Assembly: GCA_023014485.1 (NCBI GenBank)
Contig: JAJOZX010000087.1
Coordinates: 1,977,001-2,041,000 of the forward strand
Direction of reading: 5' to 3'
DNA length: 64,000 bases
From: Bathynomus jamesi
Taxonomy: Eukaryota; Arthropoda; Malacostraca; Isopoda; Cirolanidae
Made by a program: the position numbers and the translations under genes. Shown piece by piece: positions 23,063 through 34,287 of the stretch. The notes beneath the pieces were generated by a model, which saw nothing but the letters and a program-made list of their open reading frames with translations, made no database searches and was not told the DNA's origin. Each line of letters starts with the position of its first letter. Within the stretch, counting starts at the first letter, position 1.

Positions 23063-25797
23063 TTAAACTATGAGAGTATTCAGTACTTTATCTAGCCTAT
23101 TTTTAAACACATTTACACTTTCACTGGAAACAACCTCTGAGGGAAGTTGGTTCCAGATATTAGCTATTTTATAGGAAAAGAAATTTCCGCAGACAGAGGT
23201 CGTAAATGTCTTTAGTTCCAGTTTAAACCCATTATTTCTTGTCGGATTGGCATTAAGTGAGAATAAGTTTCTGTAATCTACCCTGTCTATTCCTTTGAGC
23301 ATCTTGAAGACTTGAATAAGCTGACCCCGCAACCTCCTCGTTTCTAAGCTAAACAGATTTAGGCGCTCCAATCTCCGTTGGTAGCTTTGCATTCTCATTG
23401 AAGGGATCAATTTTGTAGCCCTTGCTTGTACTCTTTCTAACCTTTCTATATCCTTCCTGAGGGATGGAGACCAAAACTGCGGACAGTATTCCAGTTGAGG
23501 TCTGACTAGAGAATTATAAAGAGACATTACAGTCTCCTTGTTCCGAAACTGGAACTGTCTTTTAATATAACCTAATAATTTTAAGGCCCTCTTTTCGACT
23601 TCTGCACAGTGCTTCGACGGTTTCAGATCGTTGCTGATATAGACTCCTAAGTCTTTCTCTAGATCGGTCTCCGTCAAGTTCCTTCCCAAGAGAGAGTAAT
23701 CGGTCTTCGGGTTTTTATAACCGGTGCATTACCTTACATTTGTCCAAGTTGAATGGCATCTGCCAAGTAGCAGACCACTCGCCCAACCTGTCAAGATCGT
23801 TCTGAAGCGTTCTAACGCCCTCCTCAGTACCTACACTACTTCCTAATTTCGTATCGTATGCAAATTTTGAGATTGCACTTAGAAGCCCGACGTCTATATC
23901 GTTAATATAGATGATAAAATGTAAAGGCCCCAGAACGGAACCCTGTGGGACACCACTGATGACCGGCGCCCACTCCGAAGCCACTCCATTTATTACCACT
24001 CTCTGCTTTCTATCTTTAACCAATCCTCAATCCAGTTGGAAACGAGCCCGGTGATTCCTAGTCCTTTGACTTTAGCCATCAATCTAGCGTGAGGGACTTT
24101 GCCAAAGGCTTTTTGAAAGTCGAGATACACTATATCTATTGCCTTACTTGCATCGTACAGTGTATGCATATTATGGAAAAATCTAACAGGTTTGTCAGAC
24201 AGGATCTATGTCGCCTAAATCCATGTTGAGAATAAAAAATTAGAATGTTAGATTCAATGTGATACACAATACGTTTTGTAATGATGGATTCCAACAGTTT
24301 GCCGACAACTTATGTTAAACTGATCGGGCGGTAATTACAAGGATTTTCCCTATCACCCTTTTTAAAGATTGGTGTTACATTTGCTAACTTTCAGTCGGTT
24401 GGAACTTTCCCTAACTCGATTGATTGTTTGAACATGGCTACTAAGTCGTCAACAACATTGTGGCTAACCTCTTTTAATACCCTTGGAAGAAATAAGTCGG
24501 GGCCAGGTGATTTGTATTTGTTCATCTTATCAATTAATTGCTGTACCTCATTTCTCGTAAAACTTATGGTCTCTACGGGCTGGTCACCGTCATATGTAAT
24601 CCGAGGACTTGGCACTTCCATTGTGTCTTCCTCCGTGAAGACTGTAACGAAGAACTCGTTTAACGTATTAGCTATATCTTTATCACCGAATTTTAGTAGG
24701 CCATTTTTTTCTTTTAAGGGGCCTGCAGAATTTTTAATTGGCTTTCTGCTATTAACATGGGCAAAAAATTCTTTAGGGTTAACTTTACAGAGTGAGGCAA
24801 CTCTAGCTTCTTCATCACGTTTGGCTGATCTAATTAAGGACTTAACCCTCCTACATAGGTTTATATAGTTTTCTGAATTAGTGTGGTTGAAATGCGACTT
24901 AAGTAGTTTGTAGGCTCTATTTCTTCCCGTAATAGCCCTCCTAATTTCATTGTTAAACCATTTCTGGACTTTGTTGACAAGGAAACCATTGTGGGTATAA
25001 AAGTGTTCTGTAATATTCTAAATTGATCCTTATATGAGCTCCAGGTGACATTGACATCCTCACTTATTAGAACTTCAAGTGTGTCTAAACTACTTCGGAA
25101 GCTTTCAAAATTTGCACTCGAGAAATCCAGTCTTTCACGAGTCTTTTCGCGTGTATTAACTGGAACCCTGAGGTCAAACCTAATCAAATTATGATCGCTG
25201 TTACTTAAATTTTCACCAATAGTCAGGTTAGAGACTAGGTCTTCTTCGTGCGTGAATATGAGGTCTAGTTTATTATTACCCCTAGTAGGCCCGTCAACCC
25301 ATTGACTTAATAAGTTATCATCGGCAAATTCCAACAGTCTTGAGCCCTCAGCATCAGCTGTTTTGTTTTCCCAATTTACATTACCACAATTAAAATCACC
25401 AAAAATCGGACTGATCTTATTATTCACTATTCTGCTTAATTTGTTATACAAGTTTATATCCTTATCCGCGGGGTAGTGAGGTGGTCTATATACTGGAAGT
25501 AGCTGCACTACTTTATTATTTAGGTTTAGATCAATTCCCAACATTTCATGAGCAGATACGATATTACTGTTTACCGGGTGCAGGAGTCCCGAGCATACAA
25601 AGTACACCACCGCCTTCCATTCCGTTCCTATCTTTGTGAAACATTTTGTAACCTACCATTTCAAATTCTCCTACAAAATCCCTTGATTCAGAATGAATCC
25701 AGGATTCCGTTATTCCGATGATATCAAAGTTCTCAGTTTTGACAAGCGCTATAAATTCCATTAGTTTGTTTCTAATTGACCTAGCATTGAAGAGCAC
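23063..25797 (-). pseudogene. ORF2 endonuclease/reverse transcriptase, copy B4, frameshifted
   Basis: EN pieces 24861-25797, linker-RT pieces 24391-24621 and 23063-24023. Readable motifs include [55 protein letters not shown] and the C-terminus. Lesions: missing bases near 25585 and 25601 in the GGGVLLYARD codons, losses near 24965 and 24990, a missing T near 24017, a missing base near 24180, and loss of two bases near 23722. FADD reads FAYD here (GTATGCAAATTT near 23866), changing one catalytic Asp. The TGA in DWKLANV is shared with B2 and B3. Confidence 0.91.
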
Positions 25798-25862
25798 AGT
25801 TTTGAGTGATTTTAAGTTGTGATTTTTCCTAACTGGCCTGAGTCGTTTCCCGACGCAGTTGA

Positions 25863-25998
25863 ACTAACTACTGGGGAGGTGGGACTAACTGCTGTTGGAG
25901 GGGGACTAACTGCTGTTGGAGGGGGACTAACTGCTGGGGGAGGGGACTAACTGCTGGGGGAAGAGGACCGACTGCTGGACCGACTGCTGGGGAGTACG
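25863..25998 (-). repeat. Pro-rich coding minisatellite of B4
   Basis: About seven units with the same variant order as B1 and B3 (two GTTGGAGG units, two GGGGGAGG units, two GACCGACTG units), supporting common origin of these B copies. Confidence 0.85.
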
Positions 25999-26052
25999 TT
26001 TAACTGTTTGGGGAGAAGGATCAATTGCTGGTTTGCGGGGTCCTAGTTATAA

Positions 26053-26144
26053 AGAGAGGATGGAGAGAGAGAGAGAGGATGGAGAGAGAGAGAGGATGGA
26101 GAGAGAGAGAGAGGATGGAGAGAGAGAGAGAGGATGGAGAGAGA
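26053..26144. repeat. (GA)n tract 8, between A5 tail and B4 5' end
   Basis: GGATGGA-interrupted GA blocks, matching tracts 2 and 6. Confidence 0.97.
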
Positions 26145-29100
26145 GTTACAAGGAGTTACAAGGAAAGAAGTACCTCAAAAGGCCTTGCGGCCCATACCGA
26201 CGAGGTACCAATGGCAACGGGTGCCAGGGAAAATTTTGTAAAAGTTTATTTTTCTTTCAACTATCCTAGCAGTAGTAGAAAACTGGATAGAAAAGTAGAA
26301 GGCTCTCTCCCCACCCTCCGCTCCCTCCCTGCCAGAGGCAGGTACGGAAAAAGGTTGAAGAAAATACCTTGACCCTGGAAAAGTAGCCAAGGAAATTTTA
26401 CAGGAAAGTGGAGAATATATAAATAGCTCTATATTTAGCTTCCTCACAGAGACACCGTGCAAGCGATCTCCTGCAGAGTTTTCATATGTTTTAGTCTTAA
26501 ACTATAAGAGTATTCAGTACTTTGTCTAGCCTATTTTCAAACACATTTACACTTTAACTGGAAACAACCTTTGAGGGAAGTTGTTTCCAGATATTAACTA
26601 TTTTATAGGAAAAGAAATTTCCGCAAACTGAGGTCCTAAATGTCTTTACACACTCAAATAGTGTGCAAGATTTCGTCTACCCTTTTCTTGAACTGATCCA
26701 CAGAGGAACTGTTCACAACTTCCAAGGTAACCTGTTCCATGTGTCACAGATCTTATACGTAAAGTAATTCCCACACACACTAGTCCTAAACCGTTTCAAA
26801 TCCAACTTCCAACCATTGTTGCGAGTTGGGTTATCATTTAAACTAAACATACTTCTAAAATCGACATCGTTGAACCCGCGTAAGAGCTTGAAAACCTCGA
26901 TCAGTTGACCGCGCAGCCTCCGAGTTTCAAGCGAAAACAAGTTCAGGGCGCGTAACCGTCGATTGTAGCCCATATGCCTAACGGAAGGGACTAACTTTGT
27001 GGCCCTCGCCTGCACTCGCTCCAGCCTCTCAATATCTTTCCTGAGGGTGGGCGACCAGAACTGCACACCATACTCCGGGTGCGGCCGAACAAGGGTATTG
27101 TACAGTGAGAACACAATCTCCTTGTTCCGAAACTGAAATTGTCTCCTGATATAACCCAATAGTTTCTGGGCTTTCTTTTCCACCTCTACACACTGTTTCG
27201 TAAACTTAAGATCGCTGCTAATTAGCACACCCAAGTCCTTTTCTAAATCAGTCACCTCGATATTACTACCCAACATCGAGTAGTCCGACTTGGGATTGGC
27301 GTAGCCAATGTGCATCACTTTGCATTTACCCAAGTTAAACGGCATTTGCCATTTTTCGGACCACTCTCCTATCCTACCTAGGTCCGCACGCAGTTCCTCG
27401 ATCGCTTCGGGCGTCCCAACATTGTCCCCAAGCTTAGTGTCATCAGCGAATTTGGCGATCCGACTGACGATGCCACCGTCGATATCATTTATGTAAATGA
27501 TAAACAACAGCGGCCCCAAAACGGAACCCTGAGGAACCCCACTAGTGACCGAGGGCCAACCCGAACTAGCCCCTTTAATTACCACCCTCTGCCGCCTACT
27601 CCTCAGCCAGTTTTCAATCCACCTACCTATTTCCCCACCGATACCCAGCGCGTGCACTTTCGCCATTAGCCGGCGGTGAGGTACCTTATCAAAGGCTTTC
27701 TGAAAGTCGAGATAAAGTATATCAATCGCCCTACTCTTATCGTACTCACTCAACATGACGTGGAAAAACTCGAGCAAGTTGGTGAGACACGACCTATGCC
27801 GTCTAAACCCATGTTGGGAGTCCCCAAGCAGCTTGTAGGAATCCAAATGGTCACGATTCTATCAGCTATTATCCTTCTAATAATTTACCACACTAAGTGA
27901 GACTAATAGGACGATATTACCCTGGACTTTCGTGATCCCCTTTCTTAAAGATAGGGTCACGTTGGCCTCCCTCCATCACAGGCACATGGCATCATTACCA
28001 ACGATTTGTTGAAGACTGTAGCCAGGTGGGGAGCCACCTGGTCGCGCATTCTCGCAAAACACTGGGGAGAAACTGGTCTGGCCCAGGAGCCTTAAACGCG
28101 CTCAGTTTGTCTATTCATGAGCAACGACTGTCGCGGTACATCTAACACTATCCAGGCCAGCACCTTCCTGCCTCACAGCTGGCTCGGGGATGACGCGGGT
28201 ATCCTCCCTGGTGAACACTCCCGCAAAGTACTCATTAAGCACATTAGCGATGTCTGCGTCGGAGGAGTCCGCAGAATGCCGCTTCCGTCCTTTAAAGGAC
28301 CTATCATGCTTCTAATGGGCTTTCTATTAACATAACTGAAGAACTCCTTAGGGTTCCCTTGCAGAGGCTTGCCACCCGTAGTTCTTCGTTACGTTTTCGC
28401 TAGCCTAACCTTCGCCTTCACTTACCTACACAGGCGGACATACGCTTCAGTGTTCTCGTGGGAACGATTGGCCTTCGCCCTCCTATACGCTACTTTCCTA
28501 TTTCGGATAGCCGAAGCGATGCCACGATTGAACCACTTAGGCTGCGTTGAAGCAGGGGTGACCAGTTTTGAGGGTATGGCAGCAGACTGCAGCACCATAA
28601 ACTCATCCGGAATGCACTCCACACTCCCTCAACATCGCCGCCAACCTCTAACCCCATCTCTGCTACGCTATCCCTGAGGCTAACAAAGTTCGCCCGCCGG
28701 AGATCGAGCTTACTGCCTCTCGAGTTACTACGCTTCACCCGAGGACGCACACACGGAACCTAATAAGACCGTGATCACTCCCGCCCAACGATTCGTCAAC
28801 GGTGAGGCCAGTGACTAGGTTGTTCGGTCGTGAATACTAAGTCTAGAACGCTTTCGCCTCGTGTAGGCTCGTTGACCCACTGAGTGAGGAAGTTCTCATC
28901 AGCAAAGTCAACTAGCCTCCTCCCTTCAGCAACGGCAGTCCTGTTTTCCACTTTATGCCGCGACAGTGAAGTCTCCTAAAACTACACACACCCTATCCCC
29001 TAGCAGCTACTGAGTTCGGTACAGGGCTGTATCGTCCTCGAGGAGGAGATGCGGAGGTCTGTACACCAAGATTAACCTATAGTTCGTCCCTCCCACGTTC

Positions 29101-29438
29101 AGATCGACGCCAAGCAGCTCCCGTTTCCGACCGGAACTGGCAGTCAACCGGACTCAACGTGTCTCTGACGTATATTAGTACCCCACCCCCCTCCCCACGG
29201 GTGCGGTCTTTGCGAAACATTCTATACCCGGGAATTTCGAACTCCCCAACGTAGTCCCTACGATCAGTATGAATCCAGGACTCGGTGATAGCAACGATAT
29301 CCTGGTATTCTGATGCTAAGAGCGCCTGTAGCTCGCAAAACTTGTTCCTAATTGACCTAGCATTAAAAAGCATTGCACGGAGGGAGCCTTCCCTATTCTG
29401 ACCGCCCCCTAGCACGACCCGTTTCCCGAACAGCCAGG
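26145..29438 (-). mobile_element. CR1-like element, family A, copy A5 with chimeric 3' end
   Basis: Last A copy of the A-B array, truncated at the same AGCCCTGG site, with the B-derived 3' block (26145-26653). A run of small deletions lies at about 27850-28060 and 28260-29020. Confidence 0.92.
26654..29373 (-). pseudogene. ORF2 endonuclease/reverse transcriptase, copy A5, decayed EN, good RT
   Basis: RT piece 26713-27846 (377 residues) holds [39 protein letters not shown] and FADDTKLG and ends NRLPWKL through the same missing G as A2/A3. The region coding the first RT motifs (27847-28060) has many one-base losses and NYRPISL is not readable in one frame. EN pieces lie in 28422-28750 and 29077-29373, with losses near 28340, 28610, 28744, 28823, 28950, 28968, 29008 and 29020. 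The HRIDKL frameshift of A2/A3 is present. Inactive. Confidence 0.91.
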
Positions 29439-29445
29439 GCTCCCC

Positions 29446-29531
29446 AGAGAGGATGGGGAGAGAGAGAGAGGATGGGGAGAGAGAGAGGATTGAGAGAGAG
29501 AGAGAGAGAGGATGGGGAGAGAGAGAGGATT

Positions 29532-29563
<32 letters not shown>

Positions 29564-29762
29564 TGAGAGAGAGCGAGATGGAGAGAGAGAGAGAGGATTG
29601 GAGAGAGAGAGAGAGGATGGAGAGAGAGAGAGAGAGAGAGATGGAGAGAGAGAGAGAGAGAGATGGAGAGAGAGAGAGAGAGAGGATGGAGAGAGAGAGA
29701 GAGAGGGGATGGAGAGAGAGAGAGGAGAGAGGATGGAGAGAGAGAGAGAGGGGATGGAGAGA
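29446..29762. repeat. (GA)n tract 9, between B5 tail and A5 5' end
   Basis: GGATGGGG/GGATTG units near A5, then GGATGG and GATGG units and a short AGGAGAGAGG variant near B5. Confidence 0.97.
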
Positions 29763-30091
29763 GTTACAAGGATTTACAAGGACAAGAGGAAGCCTCAGAG
29801 ACCTTTCTGTCCACTCTGGGAGGTTCCTGTTATTAAAAGTTTATTTTTGTTTCAACTATCCTAGCAGTAGTAGAAAACTGGATAGAAAAGTAGAAGGCTC
29901 TCTCCCCACCCTCCGCTCCCTCCCTGCCAGAGGCAGGTACGGAAAAAGGTTGAAGAAAATACTTTGACCCTGGAAAAGTAGCCAAGGAAATTTTACAGGA
30001 AAGTGGAGAATATATAAATAGCTCTATATTTAGCTTGCTCACAGAGACACCGTGCAAGCGAACTCCTGCAGAGTTTTCTTATGTTTTAATC

Positions 30092-30652
30092 TTAAACTTT
30101 GAGAGTATTCAGTACTTTATCTAGCCTATTTTTAAACACATTTACACTTTCACTGGAAACAACCTCTGAGGGAAGTTGGTTCCAGATATTAGCTATTTTA
30201 TAGGAAAAGAAATTTCCGCAGACAGAGGTCGTAAACGTCTTTAGTTCCAGTTTAAACCCATTATTTCTTGTCGGATTGGCATTAAGTGAGAATAAGTTTC
30301 TGTAATCTACCCTGTCTATTCCTTTGAGCATCTTGAAGACTTGAATAAGCTGACCCCGCAACCTCCTCGTTTCTAAGCTAAACAGATTTAGGCGCTCCAA
30401 TCTCCGTTGGTAGCTTTGCATTCTCATTGAAGGGATCAATTTTGTAGCCCTTGCTTGTACACCGCCGCCTTCCCTTCCGTTCCTATCTTTGTGAAACATT
30501 TTGTAACCTACCATTTCAAATTCTCCTACAAAATCCCTTGATTCAGAATGAATCCAGGATTCCGTTATTCCGATGATATCAAAGTTCTCAGTTTTGACAA
30601 GCGCTATAAATTCCATTAGTTTGTTTCTAATTGACCTAGCATTGAAGAACAC
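30092..30652 (-). pseudogene. ORF2 deletion derivative: EN N-terminus fused in frame to RT C-terminus (B5)
   Basis: An uninterrupted 186-residue reading from FFNARSIRNK through ITESWIHSESRDFVG to GREGGGV, joined directly to QARATKLIPSMRMQSYQRRL and the normal B C-terminus. The joint is at about 30461, where both parents have GTAC (GGTGTACTTT in EN, AGAGTACAAGC in RT), so a short-homology deletion of about 2 kb is likely. EN residues after GGGV and all RT catalytic motifs are gone, so no enzymatic activity is expected. First codon is GTG, as in other B copies. Confidence 0.9.
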
Positions 30653-30717
30653 AGTTTTGAGTGATTTTAAGTTGTGGTTTTTCCTAACTGGCCTGAGTCG
30701 TTTCCCGACGCAGTTGA

Positions 30718-30883
30718 ACTAACTACTGGGGGAGGGGGACTAACTACTGGGGGAGGGGGACTACCTGCTGGGGAGGGGGACTACCTGCTGGGGGAGTGGG
30801 ACTACCTGCTGGGGGAGGGGGACTAACTGCTGGGGGAGGGGACTAACTGCTGGGGGAGGGGGACTAACTGCTGGGGGAGTAGG
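30718..30883 (-). repeat. Pro-rich coding minisatellite of B5
   Basis: Eight units of 20 or 21 bases, plus-strand core ACTA(A/C)CTGCTGGGGGAGGGGG, in the same order as in B6. Minus-strand translation gives PPAVS then PLPQQLV/PLPQQVV repeats as the frame slips at the 20-base units. Confidence 0.88.
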
Positions 30884-30961
30884 TTTAACTGTTTGGGGAG
30901 CAGGAGCAATTGCTGGTTTGGTGGGTCCTAGTATAAAAAGATTATATAAATTAATGTTCAA

Positions 30962-31366
30962 TTAATCACCATACTTCTTTTTCCCCTTCTGGTTAAAATG
31001 TATCCCGTCCGAACCAAAGTATTCCCCATTTCCGTAGAATGTAGGCCAAAAATCGACAAACTTTAGGCCTTTTTCATCACACATGCGTTTAACTCTTTTA
31101 TTTATGCTAATGGCTTTACTTAGAGTATAGTCACTAGCACGCATTCCAGGGAGAATTCCTACGACCATACCCATGTCTGTCCTATCCCTAACCTTGTCAG
31201 TTAGGTTCTTGTATTCTTTTATAATGGGCTCTGTCTACCCTCCTGTCCCTCCCAGAAAAACGTCATTGCCACCAACATGGACAATGATAGGGCAACTCTT
31301 ATTCTTGATATTAATTTTGCCTAATTCCCTATTAATTATCTGGCTTGTGGCACCCAGAAAACATCG
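30962..31366 (-). pseudogene. ORF1 SGNH-esterase fragment, family B, copy B5
   Basis: C-terminal half of a CR1 ORF1 SGNH hydrolase. Minus-strand reading shows HVGGNDVFLGG (block III, Asn) at about 31250-31280, then MGMVVGILPGM, and SDGIHFNQKG (block V, Asp-x-x-His) near 30985-31010. It aligns residue by residue with family A ORF1 (HAGGNDLFLKGG, MGILPRM, RDGVHLNDKG). Two in-frame stops sit where A has Leu: TAG after GGTGG and TAA after KKYGD. Beyond the TAA the frame continues into LYNLFILGPTKP and the Pro minisatellite, so the Pro-rich stretch is the ORF1 tail. The N-terminal half, including the GDSQ nucleophile block, is lost by 5' truncation. Confidence 0.87.
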
Positions 31367-31459
31367 GAGAGAGAGAGGATGGAGAGAGAGAGAGGATGGA
31401 GAGAGAGAGAGAGGATGGAGAGAGAGAGAGAGAGGATGGAGAGAGAGAGAGAGAGAGAG
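31367..31459. repeat. (GA)n tract 10, between A6 tail and B5 5' end
   Basis: GGATGGA-interrupted GA blocks ending in a pure GA run, followed by GCTACAAGGAGTTACAAGG, a one-base variant of the usual terminal motif. Confidence 0.97.
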
Positions 31460-32103
31460 CTACAAGGAGTTACAAGGAAAAGAAGTACCTCAAAAGGCCT
31501 TGCGGCCCATACCGAGGAGGTACCAATGGCAACGGGTGCCAGGGAAAATTTTGTACACACTCAAATAGTGTGCAAGATTTGGTCTAACCTTTTCTTGAAC
31601 TGATCCACAGAGGAACTGTTCACAACTTCTGAAGGTAACCTCTTCCACGTGTCACAGATCTTATACGTAAAGTAATTCCCACACACACTAGTCCTAAACC
31701 TTTTCAAATCCAACTTCCAACCATTGTTGCGAGTTGGGTTATCATTTAAACTAAACATACTTCTAAAATCGACATCGTTGAACCCGCGTAAGAGCTTGAA
31801 AACCTCGATCAGTTGTCCGCGCAGCCTCCGAGTTTCCAGCGAAAACAAGTTCAGGGCGCGTAACCGTCGATTGTAGCCCATATGCCTAACGGAAGGGATT
31901 AACTTTGTGGCCCTCGCTTGCACTCGCTCCAGCCTCTCAATATCTTTCCTGAGGGTGGGCGACCAGAACTGCACAGCATATTCCAGGTGCGGCCGAACAA
32001 GGGAATTGTACAGAGAAAGCACAATCTCCTTGTTCCGAAACTGAAATTGCCTCCTGATATAACACAATAGTTTCTGGGCTTTCTTTTCCACCTCTACGCA
32101 CTA
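31460..32103 (-). mobile_element. CR1-like family A 3' fragment A6
   Basis: 5'-truncated copy starting inside the RT at about [10 protein letters not shown]. The coding piece 31561-32091 is open through [19 protein letters not shown] and CGNYFTYKICDTW to SEVVNSSSVDQFKKRLDQILHTI and the normal TGA. The 3' UTR (31460-31560) is the short A type with no B-derived block. The SEVV codons lack the frameshift seen in A2-A5. Confidence 0.92.
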
Positions 32104-32163
32104 CGAGAGAGGATGGAGAGAGAGAGAGAGAGAGAGGATGGAGAGAGAGAGAGGATGGAGAGA
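32104..32163. repeat. (GA)n tract 11
   Basis: Short GA tract with three GGATGG interruptions separating fragments A6 and A6b. Confidence 0.95.
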
Positions 32164-32692
32164 GTTACAAGGAGTTACAAGGAAAAGAAGTACCTCAAAA
32201 GGCCTTGCGGCCCATACCGAGGAGGTATCAATGGCAACGGGTGCCACGGAAAATTTTCTACACACTCAAATAGTGTGCAAAATTTGGTCTAACCTTTTCT
32301 TGAACTGATCCACAGAGGAACTGTTCACAACTTCCGAAGGTAACCTGTTCCATGTGTCACAGATCTTATACGTAAAGTAATTCCCACACACACTAGTCCT
32401 AAACCGTTTCAAATCCAACTTCCAACCATTGTTGCGAGTTGGGTTATCATTTAAACTAAACATACTTCTAAAATCGACATCGTTGAACCCGCGTAAGAGC
32501 TTGAAAACCTCGATCAGTTGACCGCGCAGCCTCCGAGTTTCAAGCGAAAACAAGTTCAGGGCGCGTAACCGTCGATTGTAGCCCATATGCCTAACGGAAG
32601 GGATTAACTTTGTGGCCCTCGCCTGCACTCGCTCCAGCCTCTCAATATCTTTCCTGAGGGAGGGCGACCAGAACTGCACAGCATACTCCAGG
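32164..32692 (-). mobile_element. CR1-like family A 3' fragment A6b
   Basis: Still shorter 5' truncation, starting at [10 protein letters not shown] of the RT C-terminal region. Coding piece 32266-32692 is open to the normal stop after QILHTI. Short A-type 3' UTR at 32164-32265. Its 5' end abuts GGAGAGAGG directly, so the upstream TC sequence reads into the fragment. Confidence 0.92.
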
Positions 32693-32753
32693 AGAGAGGA
32701 TGGAGAGGGAGAGAGGATGGAGAGAGAGAGAGGATGGATAGAGAGGATGGAGA
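32693..32753. repeat. (GA)n tract 12
   Basis: Short GA tract with GGATGG and GGATAG interruptions between A6b and the tail of B6; followed by GTTGCAAGGAGTTACAAGG. Confidence 0.95.
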
Positions 32754-34278
32754 GTTGCAAGGAGTTACAAGGACAAGAGGAAGCCTCAAAGACCTTTCGG
32801 TCCACTCTGGGAGGTTCCCGTTATTAAAAGTTTATTTTTCTTTCAACTATCCTTGCAGTAGTAGAAAACTGGATAGAAAAGTAGAAGGCTCTCTCCCCAC
32901 CCTCCGCTCCCTCCCTGCCAGAGGCAGGTACGGAAAAAGGTTGAAGAAAATACTTTGACCCTGGAAAAGTAGCCAAGGAAATTTTACAGGAATGTGGAGA
33001 ATATATAAATAGCTCTATATTTAGCTTGCTCACAGAGACACCGTGCAAGCGAACTCCTGCAGAGTTTTCTTATGTTTTAATCTTAAACTGTGAGTGTGTT
33101 CAGTACTTTGTCTAGCCTATTTTTAAACACATTTACACTTTGACTGGAAACAATCTCTGAGGGAAGTTGGTTCCAGATATTAACTATTTTATAGGAAAAG
33201 AAATTTCCGCAGACAGAGGTCCTAAATGTCTTTAGTTCCAGTTTAAACCCATTATTTCTTGTCGGATTGGCATTAAGTGAGAATAAGTTTCTGTAATCTA
33301 CCCTGTCTATTCCTTTGAGCATCTTGAAGACTTGAATAAGCTGACCTCGCAACCTCCTCGTCTCTAAGCTAAACAGATTTAGGGGCTCCAATCTCCGTTG
33401 GTAGCTTTGCATTCTCATTGAAGGGATCAATTTTGTAGCCCCCCTTGCTTGTACTCTTTCTACCCTTTCTATGTCCTTCCTGAAGGATGGAGACCAAAAC
33501 TGCGCACAGTATTGCAGTTGAGGTCTGACTAGAGAATTATAAAGAGACATTACAGTCTCCTTGTTCCGAAACTGGAATTGTCTTTTAATATAACTTAATA
33601 ATTTTAAGGCCCTCTTTTCGACTTCTGCACAGTGCTTTGACGGTTTCAGATCGTTGCTGATATAGACTCCTAAGTCTTTCTCTAGATCGGTCTCAGTCAA
33701 GTTCCTTCCCAAGAGAGAGTAATCGGTCTTCGGGTTTTTATAACCTATGTGCATTACCTTACATTTGTCCAAGTTGAATGGCATCTGCCAAGTAGCAGAC
33801 CATTCACCCAACCTGTCAAGATCGTTCTGAAGCGTTCTTACACCCTCCTCAGTACCTACACTACTTCCTAATTTCGTATCGTCTGCAAATTTGGAGATTG
33901 CACTTAGAAGCCCGACGTCTATATCGTTCATATAGATGATAAAGAGTAAAGGACCCAGAACGGAACCCTGTGGGACACCACTGGTGACCGGCGCCCACTC
34001 CGAAGCCACTCCATTTATTACCACTCTCTGCTTTCTATCTTTTAACCAATCCTCAATCCAGTTGGAAACGAGCCCGGTGATTCCTAGTCCTTTGACTTTA
34101 GCTGTCAATCTAGCGTGAGGGACTTTGTCAAAGGCTTTTTGAAAGTCCAGATACACTATATCTATTGCCCTACTTGCATCGTACAGTGCATGCATATTAT
34201 GGAAAAACTCTAACAGGTTTGTCAGACAGGATCTATGTCGCCTAAATCCATGTTGATAATAAAAAATTAGATTGTTAG

Positions 34279-34287
34279 ATTCCAGGT
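34279..34287. repeat. Target site duplication, left
   Basis: ATTCCAGGT, repeated exactly at 34945-34953 on the other side of the foldback element. Other B copies have a single related site (ATTCAATGT) here. Confidence 0.9.

Larger units (their letters stand above)
22735..26052 (-). mobile_element. CR1-like element, family B, copy B4
   Basis: Full-length by the standard of the array: 3' UTR 22735-23062, ORF2, minisatellite, and 5' truncation at the same site as B1-B3. Confidence 0.93.
29763..31366 (-). mobile_element. CR1-like element, family B, copy B5, internally deleted
   Basis: Reaches further 5' than B1-B4: it starts (minus strand) inside ORF1 at CGATGTTTTCTGGG next to the TC tract at 31367. 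It retains the end of ORF1, the minisatellite, the first part of EN, then jumps to the RT C-terminus and the 3' UTR (29763-30091). The segment 30461-31560 is close to 36305-37396 of B6, including the CCGCCGCCTTCCCTTCCG variant, so B5 derives from a B6-like copy. Confidence 0.92.

Noticed and set aside
30962..31366. Host lipase/esterase gene
   Set aside because: The SGNH motifs align with the ORF1 of the neighbouring CR1-like copies and sit directly upstream of their ORF2; it is element-encoded.
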